Shown here: positions 17,933 through 26,557 of the stretch, one piece after another
Layout of the letters: every line of letters starts with the position of its first letter
Position numbering within the stretch: the first letter of the stretch is position 1
Source: an uncultured Duodenibacillus sp.
Lineage (GTDB): Bacteria; Pseudomonadota; Gammaproteobacteria; Burkholderiales; Burkholderiaceae_F
Direction: 5' to 3'
NCBI GenBank assembly: GCA_944390145.1
Contig: CALXOY010000026.1
Location: 1-57,507, forward strand
DNA length: 57,507 nucleotides
Position numbers and translations under genes: made by a program
The notes under the pieces: generated by a model
What the model was told of the DNA's origin: nothing
The model's input: the letters and a program-made list of their open reading frames with translations, nothing else
Databases searched by the model: none

Positions 17933-18700
17933 ATGCGTCAGGTTTTTCTCAACTCGCCATGGGTGCACCAGCCGGCGGATCCTGAACTCGTACGCTTCAT
18001 CAATTCCTACGGCCGCTATGTGAAGCTGCCTGCGGGCGGCTGCATCTTCAACGGAGGCGACCGCGGTGAAATCGCCTTGGTGCTCTCGGGGCTCGGCGCC
18101 TTCTCCTTTCAGGATTCCCGCGGCCACCACCACATCTTTTCACTGATTCTCCCGGGCCGCCTGATGGGCGACGTTGACGGCGTTTCCGGCAACATCGTCA
18201 ATGTCACCGACTTTGCCTTGAGAGAAACGGACGTGCGCATGATTTCGCGGGAGAGCTTCATGCAGTTTCTCACGCAAAACCCCGAGGTCATGAGCCGCCA
18301 CGGCAAAGCCCATATTGCCGACCACGAATCGGACATGGAAGGCATGATCGCCAATTTCACGCTGCGTGCGCCCGAGCGCATCGCCGCGCTCTTTGAAAGC
18401 CTGGTTGAGAACCTGCGGCCGCCGCGCACGCCCGAAGGCCTTTATCAGCTGGATCTTTCCCTCACCACGATCGAAATTTCCCAGATCGTCTCCGCAGCGC
18501 GGCCGACCGTCTCCTCCATCCTCAGCAGCTGGAAGGAGAAGGGCCTTTTGCGAAAGTGCAGTAAGAAGCTTTGCGTTTCCGAGAGGCTTTTCGCGGAGCT
18601 GTACGACTGGACCCGCCGGGGAGCCACGCCCGGGGCCAAGATCCGCAAGCGTCGGCATGCTCCGCAGACCGCCTCCCTGTCTTCGCAGGATGCGGCTTGA
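17933..18700 (+). CDS. Crp/Fnr-family transcriptional regulator
   Basis: Cytoplasmic regulator of 255 residues from the ATG at 17933 (GGAGG six bases upstream; a start 13 codons earlier is less likely). The N-terminal cupin/cNMP-type sensor domain (about residues 25-115) has no cluster of N-terminal cysteines, so it is not an oxygen-sensing FNR with a [4Fe-4S] centre. A long dimerisation helix follows and then an HTH (TTIEISQIVSAARPTVSSILSS). Aligned with E. coli CRP, recognition-helix residues R180/E181/R185 correspond to R190/P191/S195 here. Two palindromes, TGTCA-N6-TGACA, lie immediately downstream, before the tetrahaem cytochrome gene. I infer that it activates the reductase module. The ligand is unknown. 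Confidence 0.88.
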   Translation: MRQVFLNSPWVHQPADPELVRFINSYGRYVKLPAGGCIFNGGDRGEIALVLSGLGAFSFQDSRGHHHIFSLILPGRLMGDVDGVSGNIVNVTDFALRETDVRMISRESFMQFLTQNPEVMSRHGKAHIADHESDMEGMIANFTLRAPERIAALFESLVENLRPPRTPEGLYQLDLSLTTIEISQIVSAARPTVSSILSSWKEKGLLRKCSKKLCVSERLFAELYDWTRRGATPGAKIRKRRHAPQTASLSSQDAA

Positions 18701-18731
18701 ATCCCGCAAAGGGATTCACCGGGTTCAAAAC

Positions 18732-18747
18732 TGTCATCCGGCTGACA
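18732..18747 (+). promoter_or_regulatory. Upstream TGTCA-N6-TGACA palindrome (candidate Crp/Fnr-type operator; may also act as terminator)
   Basis: Perfect inverted repeat TGTCA-TCCGGC-TGACA, extended to 10-bp arms (AAAACTGTCA / TGACAGTTTT). It is 52 bases upstream of an identical-consensus site. Because it lies just after the regulator's stop and is followed by TTTTT, it could also terminate that gene. Confidence 0.6.
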
Positions 18748-18783
18748 GTTTTTCCCGCGCGCATTCTCACGCCTCCTCAAAAA

Positions 18784-18799
18784 TGTCATCCATGTGACA
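18784..18799 (+). promoter_or_regulatory. Downstream TGTCA-N6-TGACA palindrome (candidate class II activator site)
   Basis: Perfect inverted repeat TGTCA-TCCATG-TGACA without a T-tract or extended stem, so it is not a terminator. Its centre is about 41-43 bases before the start site expected from the -10-like TAACCT at 18821-18826. This is the class II position for Crp/Fnr activators. Confidence 0.65.
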
Positions 18800-18820
18800 A
18801 AGCCGTCTGCATGGCGCATC

Positions 18821-18826
18821 TAACCT
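18821..18826 (+). promoter_or_regulatory. Candidate -10 element of the tetrahaem cytochrome promoter
   Basis: TAACCT matches TATAAT at 3 of 6 positions. No -35 hexamer is apparent, consistent with an activator-dependent promoter using the palindrome at 18784-18799. Confidence 0.4.
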
Positions 18827-18884
18827 GAAATTCGAGCAGGGTTCATTTTCGAATCCAACCCGAAGACACAAGGAGAATCAGGTC

Positions 18885-19232
18885 ATGTGGATGAATCAGC
18901 GATTTGCCGCCGCTGCTTGTGCAGTTCTGCTTTCCGTTGCCTCTGCCGCCGTTCAGGCAGCAGTCGCCGACAGCCACACTCAGCGCGGTCTCGCCTGCAC
19001 ATCCTGTCATATCGACGGTCAGCCGTCGGCGACGAATGTGAGCGAGCAGCCCTGCATCAAATGCCACACCGAAACTCCCAAGGGCAAGCCCATCACCATG
19101 GATGGCCATCCGCTGCCCAATGTGCACGCGGGGCATTTTGACGTCTACGAATGCCTGCAGTGCCACAAGGGGCACAAGCCCAGCGTCTCGGCCTGCTCTG
19201 AATGCCACAAAACCCGGCTTGAGGTTCCGTAG
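18885..19232 (+). CDS. Periplasmic tetrahaem cytochrome c, electron donor to flavoprotein reductase
   Basis: Small protein of 115 residues with a Sec signal peptide (about residues 1-26, ending VQAA). Four c-type haem motifs are present: CTSCH, CIKCH, CLQCH and CSECH, with additional His residues for bis-His ligation (HTQRG, DGHPLPNVHAGHF, CHKGHKP). This is the tetrahaem domain found fused or adjacent to flavocytochrome c reductases in Shewanella and relatives. It lies 60 bases before a Tat-exported flavoprotein, so the two probably form a split flavocytochrome c in the periplasm, fed by a quinol-oxidising NrfH/CymA-type protein elsewhere. Confidence 0.93.
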   Translation: MWMNQRFAAAACAVLLSVASAAVQAAVADSHTQRGLACTSCHIDGQPSATNVSEQPCIKCHTETPKGKPITMDGHPLPNVHAGHFDVYECLQCHKGHKPSVSACSECHKTRLEVP

Positions 19233-19292
19233 CCGCTCCACGAGCAGGACGCGGACCCCGGCGGGTTCATCAACGTAGAGGAGAGAAAAGAT

Positions 19293-20990
19293 ATGTCCAG
19301 CAACGATCGTGTAGCACTGTCGCGTCGCGGTTTCCTGAAGGGTTCTCTGGCCACGGCCGGCGTAGCGCTTGCCGGCGGTGCAGTCGCCGGCGACATTCCG
19401 GCCGAGTGGGCCAAGCCCAAGTGCTCGAACTGGTCTTGGGAAAAGCCGATGAAGCCCATTGCCGCCGACCAAATCAAAAAGACGATCGACACCGATGTTG
19501 CGGTGATCGGCGCCGGTCTGACGGGCTTTGCGGCGGCATTGTCGGCAGCCGAGGAAGGCGCCAAAGTTGTCGTGGTGGAGAAGACACGCAGCTGGTCGGC
19601 CCGCGGCGGCCACATCACCGCCTTCGGCACGAAGCTGCAAAAGGAGCTCAACGTCAAGGTGGACGCCGCTGAAATCGTGCGCCGCCTCATTGCCTGGGGT
19701 CAGGGCCGCATGGACGAGCGGCTGCTCTGGATGTTTGCCAAAAAGAGCGGCGCCTGCATGGACTGGGCCATCGACATTGCCGCCCGCAACGACGTCAAAG
19801 TGACGCTGTGGGAGGGCTACTACAAGGGACCGACCTACACCGAATTCCCGGTCACGCACTTCTTCTACAACAAGGATGTGTCGCTGGACTACACGTACGG
19901 CAACTCCACGGGCATCGGCAACGTCGTGCTGATGCCGTGCTTTGAAAAGGAACTCAAGGCCAAGGGCGTTCAAATCATGTACCGCACGCCCGCCGTGCAG
20001 CTCATTCGCGAGAAGAACGGCCGCGTGACCGGCCTGATCGTCGGCCGTGCGGGCAACTACACGCGCATCAACGCCAGCAAGGGCGTCATCATCGCCACGG
20101 GCTGCTATGCCTCGAACATGGAGATGCGCAAGTGCTACTCGCCGTACTCCCTGCGCGTCGACGCCCAGATCTACTACCCGACCAAGTCCAACACGGGCGA
20201 CGGCCACATCATGGCCATGCAGATCGGCGGCGCCATGCAGCGCAATCCGGATCATGCAGCGACCGTGCACCTGGAAGCGGGCGCAGCAAGCTACGGCTTC
20301 CTGCACGTCAACGGTCAGGGCAACCGCTTCATGAACGAAGACGTCAACACGCAGTCGAAGTCCTGCTGCAAGGAGCTGCAGGATCACGGTACGGCCTGGT
20401 CGGTGTACGACGCCGAATGGATCAACCAGGTCAAGAAGCAGGTTGACGGCAATCAGGGCGGCGGCCTCTTCTTCGGCCAGATGTGGCAGCCCTGGGGCGC
20501 CGGCTGGAACCAGGAGGTGGAGAAGGCCACGCAGGCCCAGCACATTAAAGACGGCAAGGTCGTCGTCGCCAACACGCTCGATGAGCTCGCCAAGAAGATG
20601 GGCGTGCCCGCCGAAAATCTCAAGAAGACGGTGGCCCGCTACAACGAACTCTGCAAGAAGGGCCGCGACGAGGACTTCGGCAAGCGTCAGGTGCTGCTCA
20701 CCCCGATCGTGAAGCCCCCGTTCTACGCAGGCAAGCTTGCCAGCTCGCTGCTGGCCATGAGCGGCGGCCTGCACACCGATCCCTCGCTGCACGTTCTCGA
20801 TGCACAGCACCGTCCGATTGAAGGTCTGTACGTGGCCGGCGCGGCCGCAGGCGACTACTTCGGCTCGGGCGACTACCCGACGCTGTGCCCGGGCATGAAC
20901 CACGGCCGCTGCCTCACCTTCGGCCGGCTCGCAGGCATTCTGGCCGCGGGCGGCGACATTGACAAGAAGGTCAAGAGCCTGGCCGTCTAA
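19293..20990 (+). CDS. Tat-exported FAD-dependent reductase, fumarate-reductase/flavocytochrome c family
   Basis: Periplasmic flavoprotein of 565 residues. The Tat signal (LSRRGFLKGSLATAGVAL) spans about residues 9-40. The FAD Rossmann motif DVAVIGAGLTGFAAALSAAEEG is at about 67-88. It pairs with the upstream tetrahaem cytochrome. Some substrate-site signatures of true fumarate reductases are missing: TEAVRG and TTRD are not found, HHTMGG is replaced by LAMSGGLHTDP, and the NRLGG segment that holds the substrate-binding Arg is replaced by SGDYPTLCPGMNHGRC. It should therefore reduce a different acceptor, probably another conjugated acid. Related named enzymes are urocanate and methacrylate reductases; I cannot assign the substrate. 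Confidence 0.9.
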   Translation: MSSNDRVALSRRGFLKGSLATAGVALAGGAVAGDIPAEWAKPKCSNWSWEKPMKPIAADQIKKTIDTDVAVIGAGLTGFAAALSAAEEGAKVVVVEKTRSWSARGGHITAFGTKLQKELNVKVDAAEIVRRLIAWGQGRMDERLLWMFAKKSGACMDWAIDIAARNDVKVTLWEGYYKGPTYTEFPVTHFFYNKDVSLDYTYGNSTGIGNVVLMPCFEKELKAKGVQIMYRTPAVQLIREKNGRVTGLIVGRAGNYTRINASKGVIIATGCYASNMEMRKCYSPYSLRVDAQIYYPTKSNTGDGHIMAMQIGGAMQRNPDHAATVHLEAGAASYGFLHVNGQGNRFMNEDVNTQSKSCCKELQDHGTAWSVYDAEWINQVKKQVDGNQGGGLFFGQMWQPWGAGWNQEVEKATQAQHIKDGKVVVANTLDELAKKMGVPAENLKKTVARYNELCKKGRDEDFGKRQVLLTPIVKPPFYAGKLASSLLAMSGGLHTDPSLHVLDAQHRPIEGLYVAGAAAGDYFGSGDYPTLCPGMNHGRCLTFGRLAGILAAGGDIDKKVKSLAV

Positions 20991-21024
20991 CAGACTGCAG
21001 CTTCGCTGAAAACACACCTCTTGC

Positions 21025-21049
21025 GGAGGACCGCCTGCGGCGGTCCTCC
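21025..21049 (+). terminator. Strong hairpin after the flavoprotein gene
   Basis: Perfect 11-bp arms GGAGGACCGCC / GGCGGTCCTCC with a 3-base loop, followed by a second small hairpin (GAGGC-TTT-GCCTC). It separates the reductase genes from the porin gene and may attenuate read-through. Confidence 0.7.
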
Positions 21050-21091
21050 CAGGGGGAGGCTTTGCCTCATTTCTTGACAGGGAGAAGCATC

Positions 21092-22198
21092 ATGCGATGG
21101 ACCAGAACGGTTTTGGCGGCGGCTTTGGCGGCAGCCTGCGCCGGCGGTGCATGCGCCGGACCGGTGACAGTCTACGGAACAGTGGACACAGGTCTTGAGA
21201 TCTACTACAACGGCGACAGCACCAACGCACGGGTCTCCAGCGGCTTGCGCGAGGGCTCGAACTTCGGCTTCATGGGAAGCGAAGCGCTGGGCAACGGCGC
21301 AGAAGTGTTCTACAAGCTTGAGAGCACGGTGTTTGTGGATACCGGCTCCATGGCAGCCGACAACCGGCTCTTTGACCGGGAGGCTTTGGTCGGCGTGCGT
21401 GGCAGCTACGGCTCAATCTCTCTGGGCCGGCAGTACACGCCACACTTTCTGACGATGGCGATGATTGACCCGGCGGGCTTGACGATGTCAAGCGCAGCCA
21501 ACTACTTCGCCTGCCCGCAGTTTGAGGGCACAATCAACGGCTACCATCAGGATGAGACTACGCGCTTTAGCAACTCCATCAGCTACGACTCGCCTTCGTT
21601 TCACGGTTTGACGGTGCAGCTTTTTGCGGCTCTGGGCGAACAGACCAAAGCGGGATCCAACTCGCCGACGCGCGGCAACGTCTATAACGTGGGCTTTCGC
21701 TATCAGTCCAGCTCGCTCACGGTCATGGCGAGCTACCTCTATCAGAACACCAGCGTCTCGAGCTACGAGGACTGGGACAGCTACTGGGCGCTGGGCGCGG
21801 CCTACGACTTTGGCGTCGTCAAGCCCTCAATTCTGTATGTGCACCGCGAGGGCACCGATGAAGCTGCCGGCTCCACCCCGGGCGCCCGCACAGGCAGTCC
21901 AGACCTGGACATGATCCAACTGGGAGCCTCGGCTCCAGCCGGCGCCGGCAAACTGATTGCAACCGTGGGCTATCTGAAAAACAGCTCGACCGAGGACGGC
22001 GACGCCTGGGCCTGGGGTGTGCGCTATGACTATCCGCTCAGCAAGAAAGTGACGGTCTACAGCGGCCTCACCGGCATCCAGAACGGAGACGACGCGCAGT
22101 ACAGCATCGGAGGCGGCGGCTCGTCCTCGCCTGGCGAAGCCATCGCGTTTGGCGACGATCCGATGGTCTGCTACGCGGGCATGACAATGCACTTTTAG
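21092..22198 (+). CDS. Gram-negative porin (beta-proteobacterial Porin_4 type)
   Basis: Outer-membrane beta-barrel trimer of 368 residues. The signal peptide ends at ACAGGACAG, followed by PVTVYGTVDTGLEIYYNG, the typical first strand of Burkholderia/Bordetella/Neisseria porins. The L3-forming region (FDREALVGVRGSYGSISLGRQ) and the C-terminal strand ending in Phe (CYAGMTMHF), needed for BAM recognition, are intact. Start chosen at MRWTRT, after GGGAGAAG. Its position directly after the reductase module suggests it may admit that module's substrate, but general porin function is equally likely. Confidence 0.93.
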   Translation: MRWTRTVLAAALAAACAGGACAGPVTVYGTVDTGLEIYYNGDSTNARVSSGLREGSNFGFMGSEALGNGAEVFYKLESTVFVDTGSMAADNRLFDREALVGVRGSYGSISLGRQYTPHFLTMAMIDPAGLTMSSAANYFACPQFEGTINGYHQDETTRFSNSISYDSPSFHGLTVQLFAALGEQTKAGSNSPTRGNVYNVGFRYQSSSLTVMASYLYQNTSVSSYEDWDSYWALGAAYDFGVVKPSILYVHREGTDEAAGSTPGARTGSPDLDMIQLGASAPAGAGKLIATVGYLKNSSTEDGDAWAWGVRYDYPLSKKVTVYSGLTGIQNGDDAQYSIGGGGSSSPGEAIAFGDDPMVCYAGMTMHF

Positions 22199-22267
22199 TT
22201 CGGCCGTTTGAAAAAAGACCCGCGGACTGCGTGCATTCAAAAGCTGCGGGAAAAACAATCACGCACA

Positions 22268-22285
22268 GGGCGCCTGCTGGCGCCC
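22268..22285 (+). terminator. Hairpin after the porin gene
   Basis: GGGCGCC-TGCT-GGCGCCC, perfect 7-bp stem, in the 368-base gap between porin and metK. The T-tract is weak (TTGCC). Confidence 0.45.
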
Positions 22286-22503
22286 TTGCCTCACGTTGGC
22301 CGGAGCGTTGAAGAACATCCGTTCAGCAGACTGAAATTCGCATCTCGTAACCCATTTTCTTCTGCACGTCCGCTTCAATTGGCGTATGATTGCACGCACT
22401 ATCTTCTGGTCACCGAGTTAACAAGACAACTTGCGGGGTGACGTTAAAAGAAAACCGCTAAAGCGTCTGTCGCAAAATATCCGCCGGACACCGGTTTGAA
22501 TTC

Positions 22504-22548
22504 AAGTATTTGCGTTGGACGCCCGTTCATTTCAGAAACCAAATACTT
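22504..22548 (+). promoter_or_regulatory. Structured leader directly upstream of metK
   Basis: Arms AAGTATTT and AAATACTT (8 bp, perfect) enclose a 29-base loop that itself contains GCGT-TGG-ACGC. The closing arm ends seven bases before the AAGGATT ribosome-binding site of metK. Because metK makes S-adenosylmethionine, a ligand-responsive leader is conceivable, but I do not recognise a known SAM riboswitch consensus. The rest of the 22199-22566 gap shows only the porin terminator and AT-rich promoter-like sequence. Confidence 0.35.
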
Positions 22549-22566
22549 AAAACAAGGATTCACGAG

Positions 22567-23742
<1,176 letters not shown>

Positions 23743-23780
23743 TGCGCAAACGGGGTTCAGGAAGCACCTGTCCTCGCTCG

Positions 23781-23818
23781 AGCCGTCCTTGCGAAAAACT
23801 GCAGTGGACGGCTTTTTT
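23781..23818 (+). terminator. Terminator of metK
   Basis: AGCCGTCC and GGACGGCT arms, loop of 17 bases, followed by TTTTTT on the plus strand. Confidence 0.8.
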
Positions 23819-23829
23819 CAATTCCAACC

Positions 23830-23988
23830 TCAGGCAAAGACCTTGGCCGCGATCTTCCAGCCGTCCGCATCCTTGTGCAGGACATGGAAATCGATGTAGT
23901 TACTGCCGTGGTAATTTTCGAGCACCACGCGCACTGCCGCGCACGTGCCAAAAAGCCTTGCTGAATTATCCGCGGCACGCCAGCCGGT
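23830..23988 (-). pseudogene. C-terminal remnant of an NTF2-like (SnoaL/lumazine-binding) protein gene
   Basis: Directly after the fdhD stop, in the same frame, 52 sense codons run to a TGA at 23830. They have no start codon. The translated text includes VVLENYHGSNYIDFHVLHKD and GWKIAAKVFA, the last two strands of NTF2-like proteins, whose usual endings look like YTDFxTLLKxDGxWKIVSKVF. With only the last third of such a domain left, this is best read as a decayed gene whose 5' part was lost next to fdhD. Read-through of the fdhD stop would append it to FdhD, which seems accidental. Confidence 0.65.
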
Positions 23989-24804
23989 TTAAGAAAGCTC
24001 CGGCAAAAGCCGCTGCGGATGTGTGTAGATGTTGGCGCGCCCGCTGCGGCAAAAGGCGGCAAGCGTCAGATTGCAGCGCTCTGCCACGTCAATGGCAAGC
24101 CGTGTGGGCGCCGAGACGGCAAAAAGAATCTCCACGCCGCAGGCGGCGGCCTTCTGCACCATTTCGTAGGAGGCGCGCGAGCTCACAAAAAGCGCACCCT
24201 CGTGCTGGCCGCTGCGCGCGCGGCAGCCAAGCAATTTGTCAAGGGCCACATGCCGGCCCACGTCCTCGCGCCCGAAGGCGGTCGTACCGTCGGGGCGCAC
24301 CCAGACGGCGGCGTGCGTGCCGCCCGTCAGGCGCCGCAGCTCCTCGGTGGCGGCGATGGCGGCAAGCCCCGCCTCGTAGTGCTTGAGGTCAAAGGTCTGG
24401 GTGAAGGCAAGCGGCTCGATGGGCCGCATCACCGCGTCCAGGCTTTCGGTGCCGCAGATGCCGCAGCCCGTGCGGCCGGCCATCGTGCGGCGGTGTTCCT
24501 TGAGCTTCCAGAAGGATTCCGAGGAGACCGTGAGGTGCACCTCATAACCCCTGCCGCAGCCGGGCTTCACCTCGATGTCGTAGATGTCGGAGAGCTCCTT
24601 CACAATGCCTTCGGCAAGTGAAAAGCCGCAGGCAAAGTCTTCCAGATCCCGGGGCGTCACCATCATCACGGTGTGCGAGACGCCGTTGTAGACAAGCGCC
24701 GCCGGTACCTCGTCGATCACATAGTCGGCGCGGCTGCAGCCCTTGAGGTCGGTGACGGTCACCTCTTCAATGCCGGGCCGTCCGGAAAACTCTGCCTCTC
24801 GCAT
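23989..24804 (-). CDS. fdhD: Formate dehydrogenase accessory sulfurtransferase FdhD
   Basis: Transfers sulfur from the cysteine desulfurase to the bis-MGD cofactor, required for formate dehydrogenase activity. From [11 protein letters not shown] the protein has 271 residues. The characteristic CGxC motif is in [12 protein letters not shown], and the cofactor-binding [27 protein letters not shown] and [11 protein letters not shown] segments are intact. It is the last gene of the fdh operon, 14 bases after fdhE. A decayed NTF2-like fragment follows. Confidence 0.95.
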   Translation of the reverse strand: MREAEFSGRPGIEEVTVTDLKGCSRADYVIDEVPAALVYNGVSHTVMMVTPRDLEDFACGFSLAEGIVKELSDIYDIEVKPGCGRGYEVHLTVSSESFWKLKEHRRTMAGRTGCGICGTESLDAVMRPIEPLAFTQTFDLKHYEAGLAAIAATEELRRLTGGTHAAVWVRPDGTTAFGREDVGRHVALDKLLGCRARSGQHEGALFVSSRASYEMVQKAAACGVEILFAVSAPTRLAIDVAERCNLTLAAFCRSGRANIYTHPQRLLPELS

Positions 24805-24818
24805 TGCAAACCTTTTAT

Positions 24819-25694
24819 TCAAGCATTGCCGGCGGGCTTTTGCTGCTCGCTTTGCATGTCGGCGTACGCAGCCATCAGCTCCCCGCAGCGCCAGTGCTCG
24901 AGGTTCGGATCGAAGTTGTCCTCGTCGACGCCGAAGATCGTGGGCATGGCGCCGCCGCAGTTCGCGCACACATGCAGCCGGTGCTTGTCGTCGCCCTGCA
25001 GGTGCACGTACTGCAGGTCGCTTACAGCCTCATCGCCGCAAAGGGCGCAGCGGATGCGCTCAAAGCGCCAGTGTGCGCCGCAGCAGGTGCAGTAAAGGCG
25101 TTTGATATTGCCGCGGTTCTGCGTGCTCTGCACGGCGCCGACGGCGGCCGTCGCCCCGCAGACGGGGCACTTGAGGCTGCGCTCGAAATGCACCGTGTCG
25201 GGCTCAAGCCGGTCCAGCGCATCGCTTGCCCGGCTTGCCGCATCGTCAAAAAAGACGCGCAGCGCAAAGATCGCCACCGGCACGAAGAGTTCCGTGGCGG
25301 CCTCCACGTCCACCCCGTCTTTTTCAAGCATCTCCCAGATCGCCTCGGGATTGGCGCAGAGGGCGTCAAGCCGCTCTTGCGTGAAAAAGTCCTGCGCGCC
25401 GGGCATGCCCTCTAACTTTTCGGCCATCGACGGCATCGCATCAACCGCTGCCGTGCGCAGCGCCTCAAAAACGCGGACGAATTCCTGCGGGTCGATTTTC
25501 ACGCTCTGCATGGCAAAAAGCGGCTTTTTGCTGTGCAGCGCGTCCAAAAGCTCCTCGCGGCTCCACTCGGGCTCGGACGGGTGCACCGTGCTCTTTAACG
25601 CGGCGGCGGCATGCAGCAGCGCGCCGTAGGGCACGGTCTTGGGGTTGATGTTGTTTTCGGCAAGCAGCCGCTCGATTCGCTTGAGATTGAGCAT
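24819..25694 (-). CDS. fdhE: Formate dehydrogenase accessory protein FdhE
   Basis: Rubredoxin-like zinc/iron protein needed for assembly of respiratory formate dehydrogenase. From [11 protein letters not shown] the protein has 291 residues. Four CxxC pairs lie in the C-terminal half: [20 protein letters not shown] and CANCGG, as in the family. It acts in the cytoplasm before Tat export of the catalytic subunit. It lies between the cytochrome b subunit gene (110 bases) and fdhD (14 bases). Confidence 0.93.
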   Translation of the reverse strand: MLNLKRIERLLAENNINPKTVPYGALLHAAAALKSTVHPSEPEWSREELLDALHSKKPLFAMQSVKIDPQEFVRVFEALRTAAVDAMPSMAEKLEGMPGAQDFFTQERLDALCANPEAIWEMLEKDGVDVEAATELFVPVAIFALRVFFDDAASRASDALDRLEPDTVHFERSLKCPVCGATAAVGAVQSTQNRGNIKRLYCTCCGAHWRFERIRCALCGDEAVSDLQYVHLQGDDKHRLHVCANCGGAMPTIFGVDEDNFDPNLEHWRCGELMAAYADMQSEQQKPAGNA

Positions 25695-25804
25695 TTGTTT
25701 GTCTCTACTACTGTGTGTCGTCTTCTGCAAAAAGATTCGTGCGTGAGCGCGGACCGCACGCTCACGCACTCAAGGATTGCCGCGGGAACAGGTCCCTTTA
25801 TCGG

Positions 25805-26533
25805 TTAACGGCCGGTCTTCTTGTCAGGCTCCTCGGTGACGTTCTTGCCAAGGGCAAGCTCTTCGTTGGCCCAATAGCCCCAGTGATAGGCTGCGTCGGA
25901 CTCGGACACCTTGCCGTCGCCGAACATCAGGCGGCTCGTGCCGCGGTAGGGCTGGAAGATGCCCGCGCCCAGATAGATGTGGGCGATGCCGAAAAAGAGC
26001 GTGAGGAAGAAGAAGAGATCATGCACGAACTTCGCCACGAGAACCGTCTCCGGCGCGAAGTCGACCTTGCCGGTGCCGTCCGGGAAGATGCCCGTGTTAA
26101 GCCACAGGATCATACCGGAAATCGCCATGAAGAGGCCGAAGAACACGAGCGCTCCGTCGGCCAGGCGCTGAGCGGCCTTCACATGGTGCTGCGGGGGCAT
26201 GTGCACCTTGGAAGGGGCAAAGAGGTACATCGGAAACTTCATGGTCCAGGCGACGTCGTCCTTGTCCCACTTGCCGAAGATGTCTTCCTTAAAAAGGTGC
26301 ACGAAGCCCTTGGGGCTCTTCAAAATCGCAAAGAGCGGCACCAGGATGAAGGGCACGGCGAGGATGCGGTGCAGCATGCGCATCGCGTAGGTGAAGTCGC
26401 CGCCCATGATGCCGCCGCCCAGGGACGGCACGAACACGAAGAGCCCGGTCACGGCAAGCAGGATGCAGCAGATGGCGGCGACCCCGTGCGTGACGCGAGT
26501 CAAAAGCGAATGACGCTGAATGTAGCGGGTCAT
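25805..26533 (-). CDS. fdhC: Formate dehydrogenase cytochrome b556 (gamma) subunit
   Basis: Inner-membrane dihaem cytochrome b that passes electrons from the iron-sulfur subunit to quinone; equivalent to FdnI/FdoI. The protein has 242 residues with about four membrane helices. Candidate haem-ligand His residues are in LTRVTHGVAAICCILL, MLHRILAVPFIL, FVHDLFFFLTLF and GIAHIYLGAGIF. It lies 24 bases after the iron-sulfur subunit gene. Confidence 0.94.
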   Translation of the reverse strand: MTRYIQRHSLLTRVTHGVAAICCILLAVTGLFVFVPSLGGGIMGGDFTYAMRMLHRILAVPFILVPLFAILKSPKGFVHLFKEDIFGKWDKDDVAWTMKFPMYLFAPSKVHMPPQHHVKAAQRLADGALVFFGLFMAISGMILWLNTGIFPDGTGKVDFAPETVLVAKFVHDLFFFLTLFFGIAHIYLGAGIFQPYRGTSRLMFGDGKVSESDAAYHWGYWANEELALGKNVTEEPDKKTGR

Positions 26534-26557
26534 GTTTTTTACTCCTTTTACAGGGAT

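Noticed and set aside
18727-18753. Upstream TGTCA palindrome as nothing more than a terminator of the Crp/Fnr-type gene
   Set aside because: Stem plus TTTTT would fit a terminator, but the same TGTCA-TCC-N3-TGACA core recurs exactly 52 bases downstream without stem extension or T-tract, so an operator is the better explanation for the pair. A double role remains possible.
18843-21017. Very long minus-strand open frame (724 codons) opposite the cytochrome and flavoprotein genes
   Set aside because: It is an antisense shadow in high-GC DNA: composition is Ala/Val/His/Leu-repetitive with no domain, and the opposite strand holds well-conserved genes.
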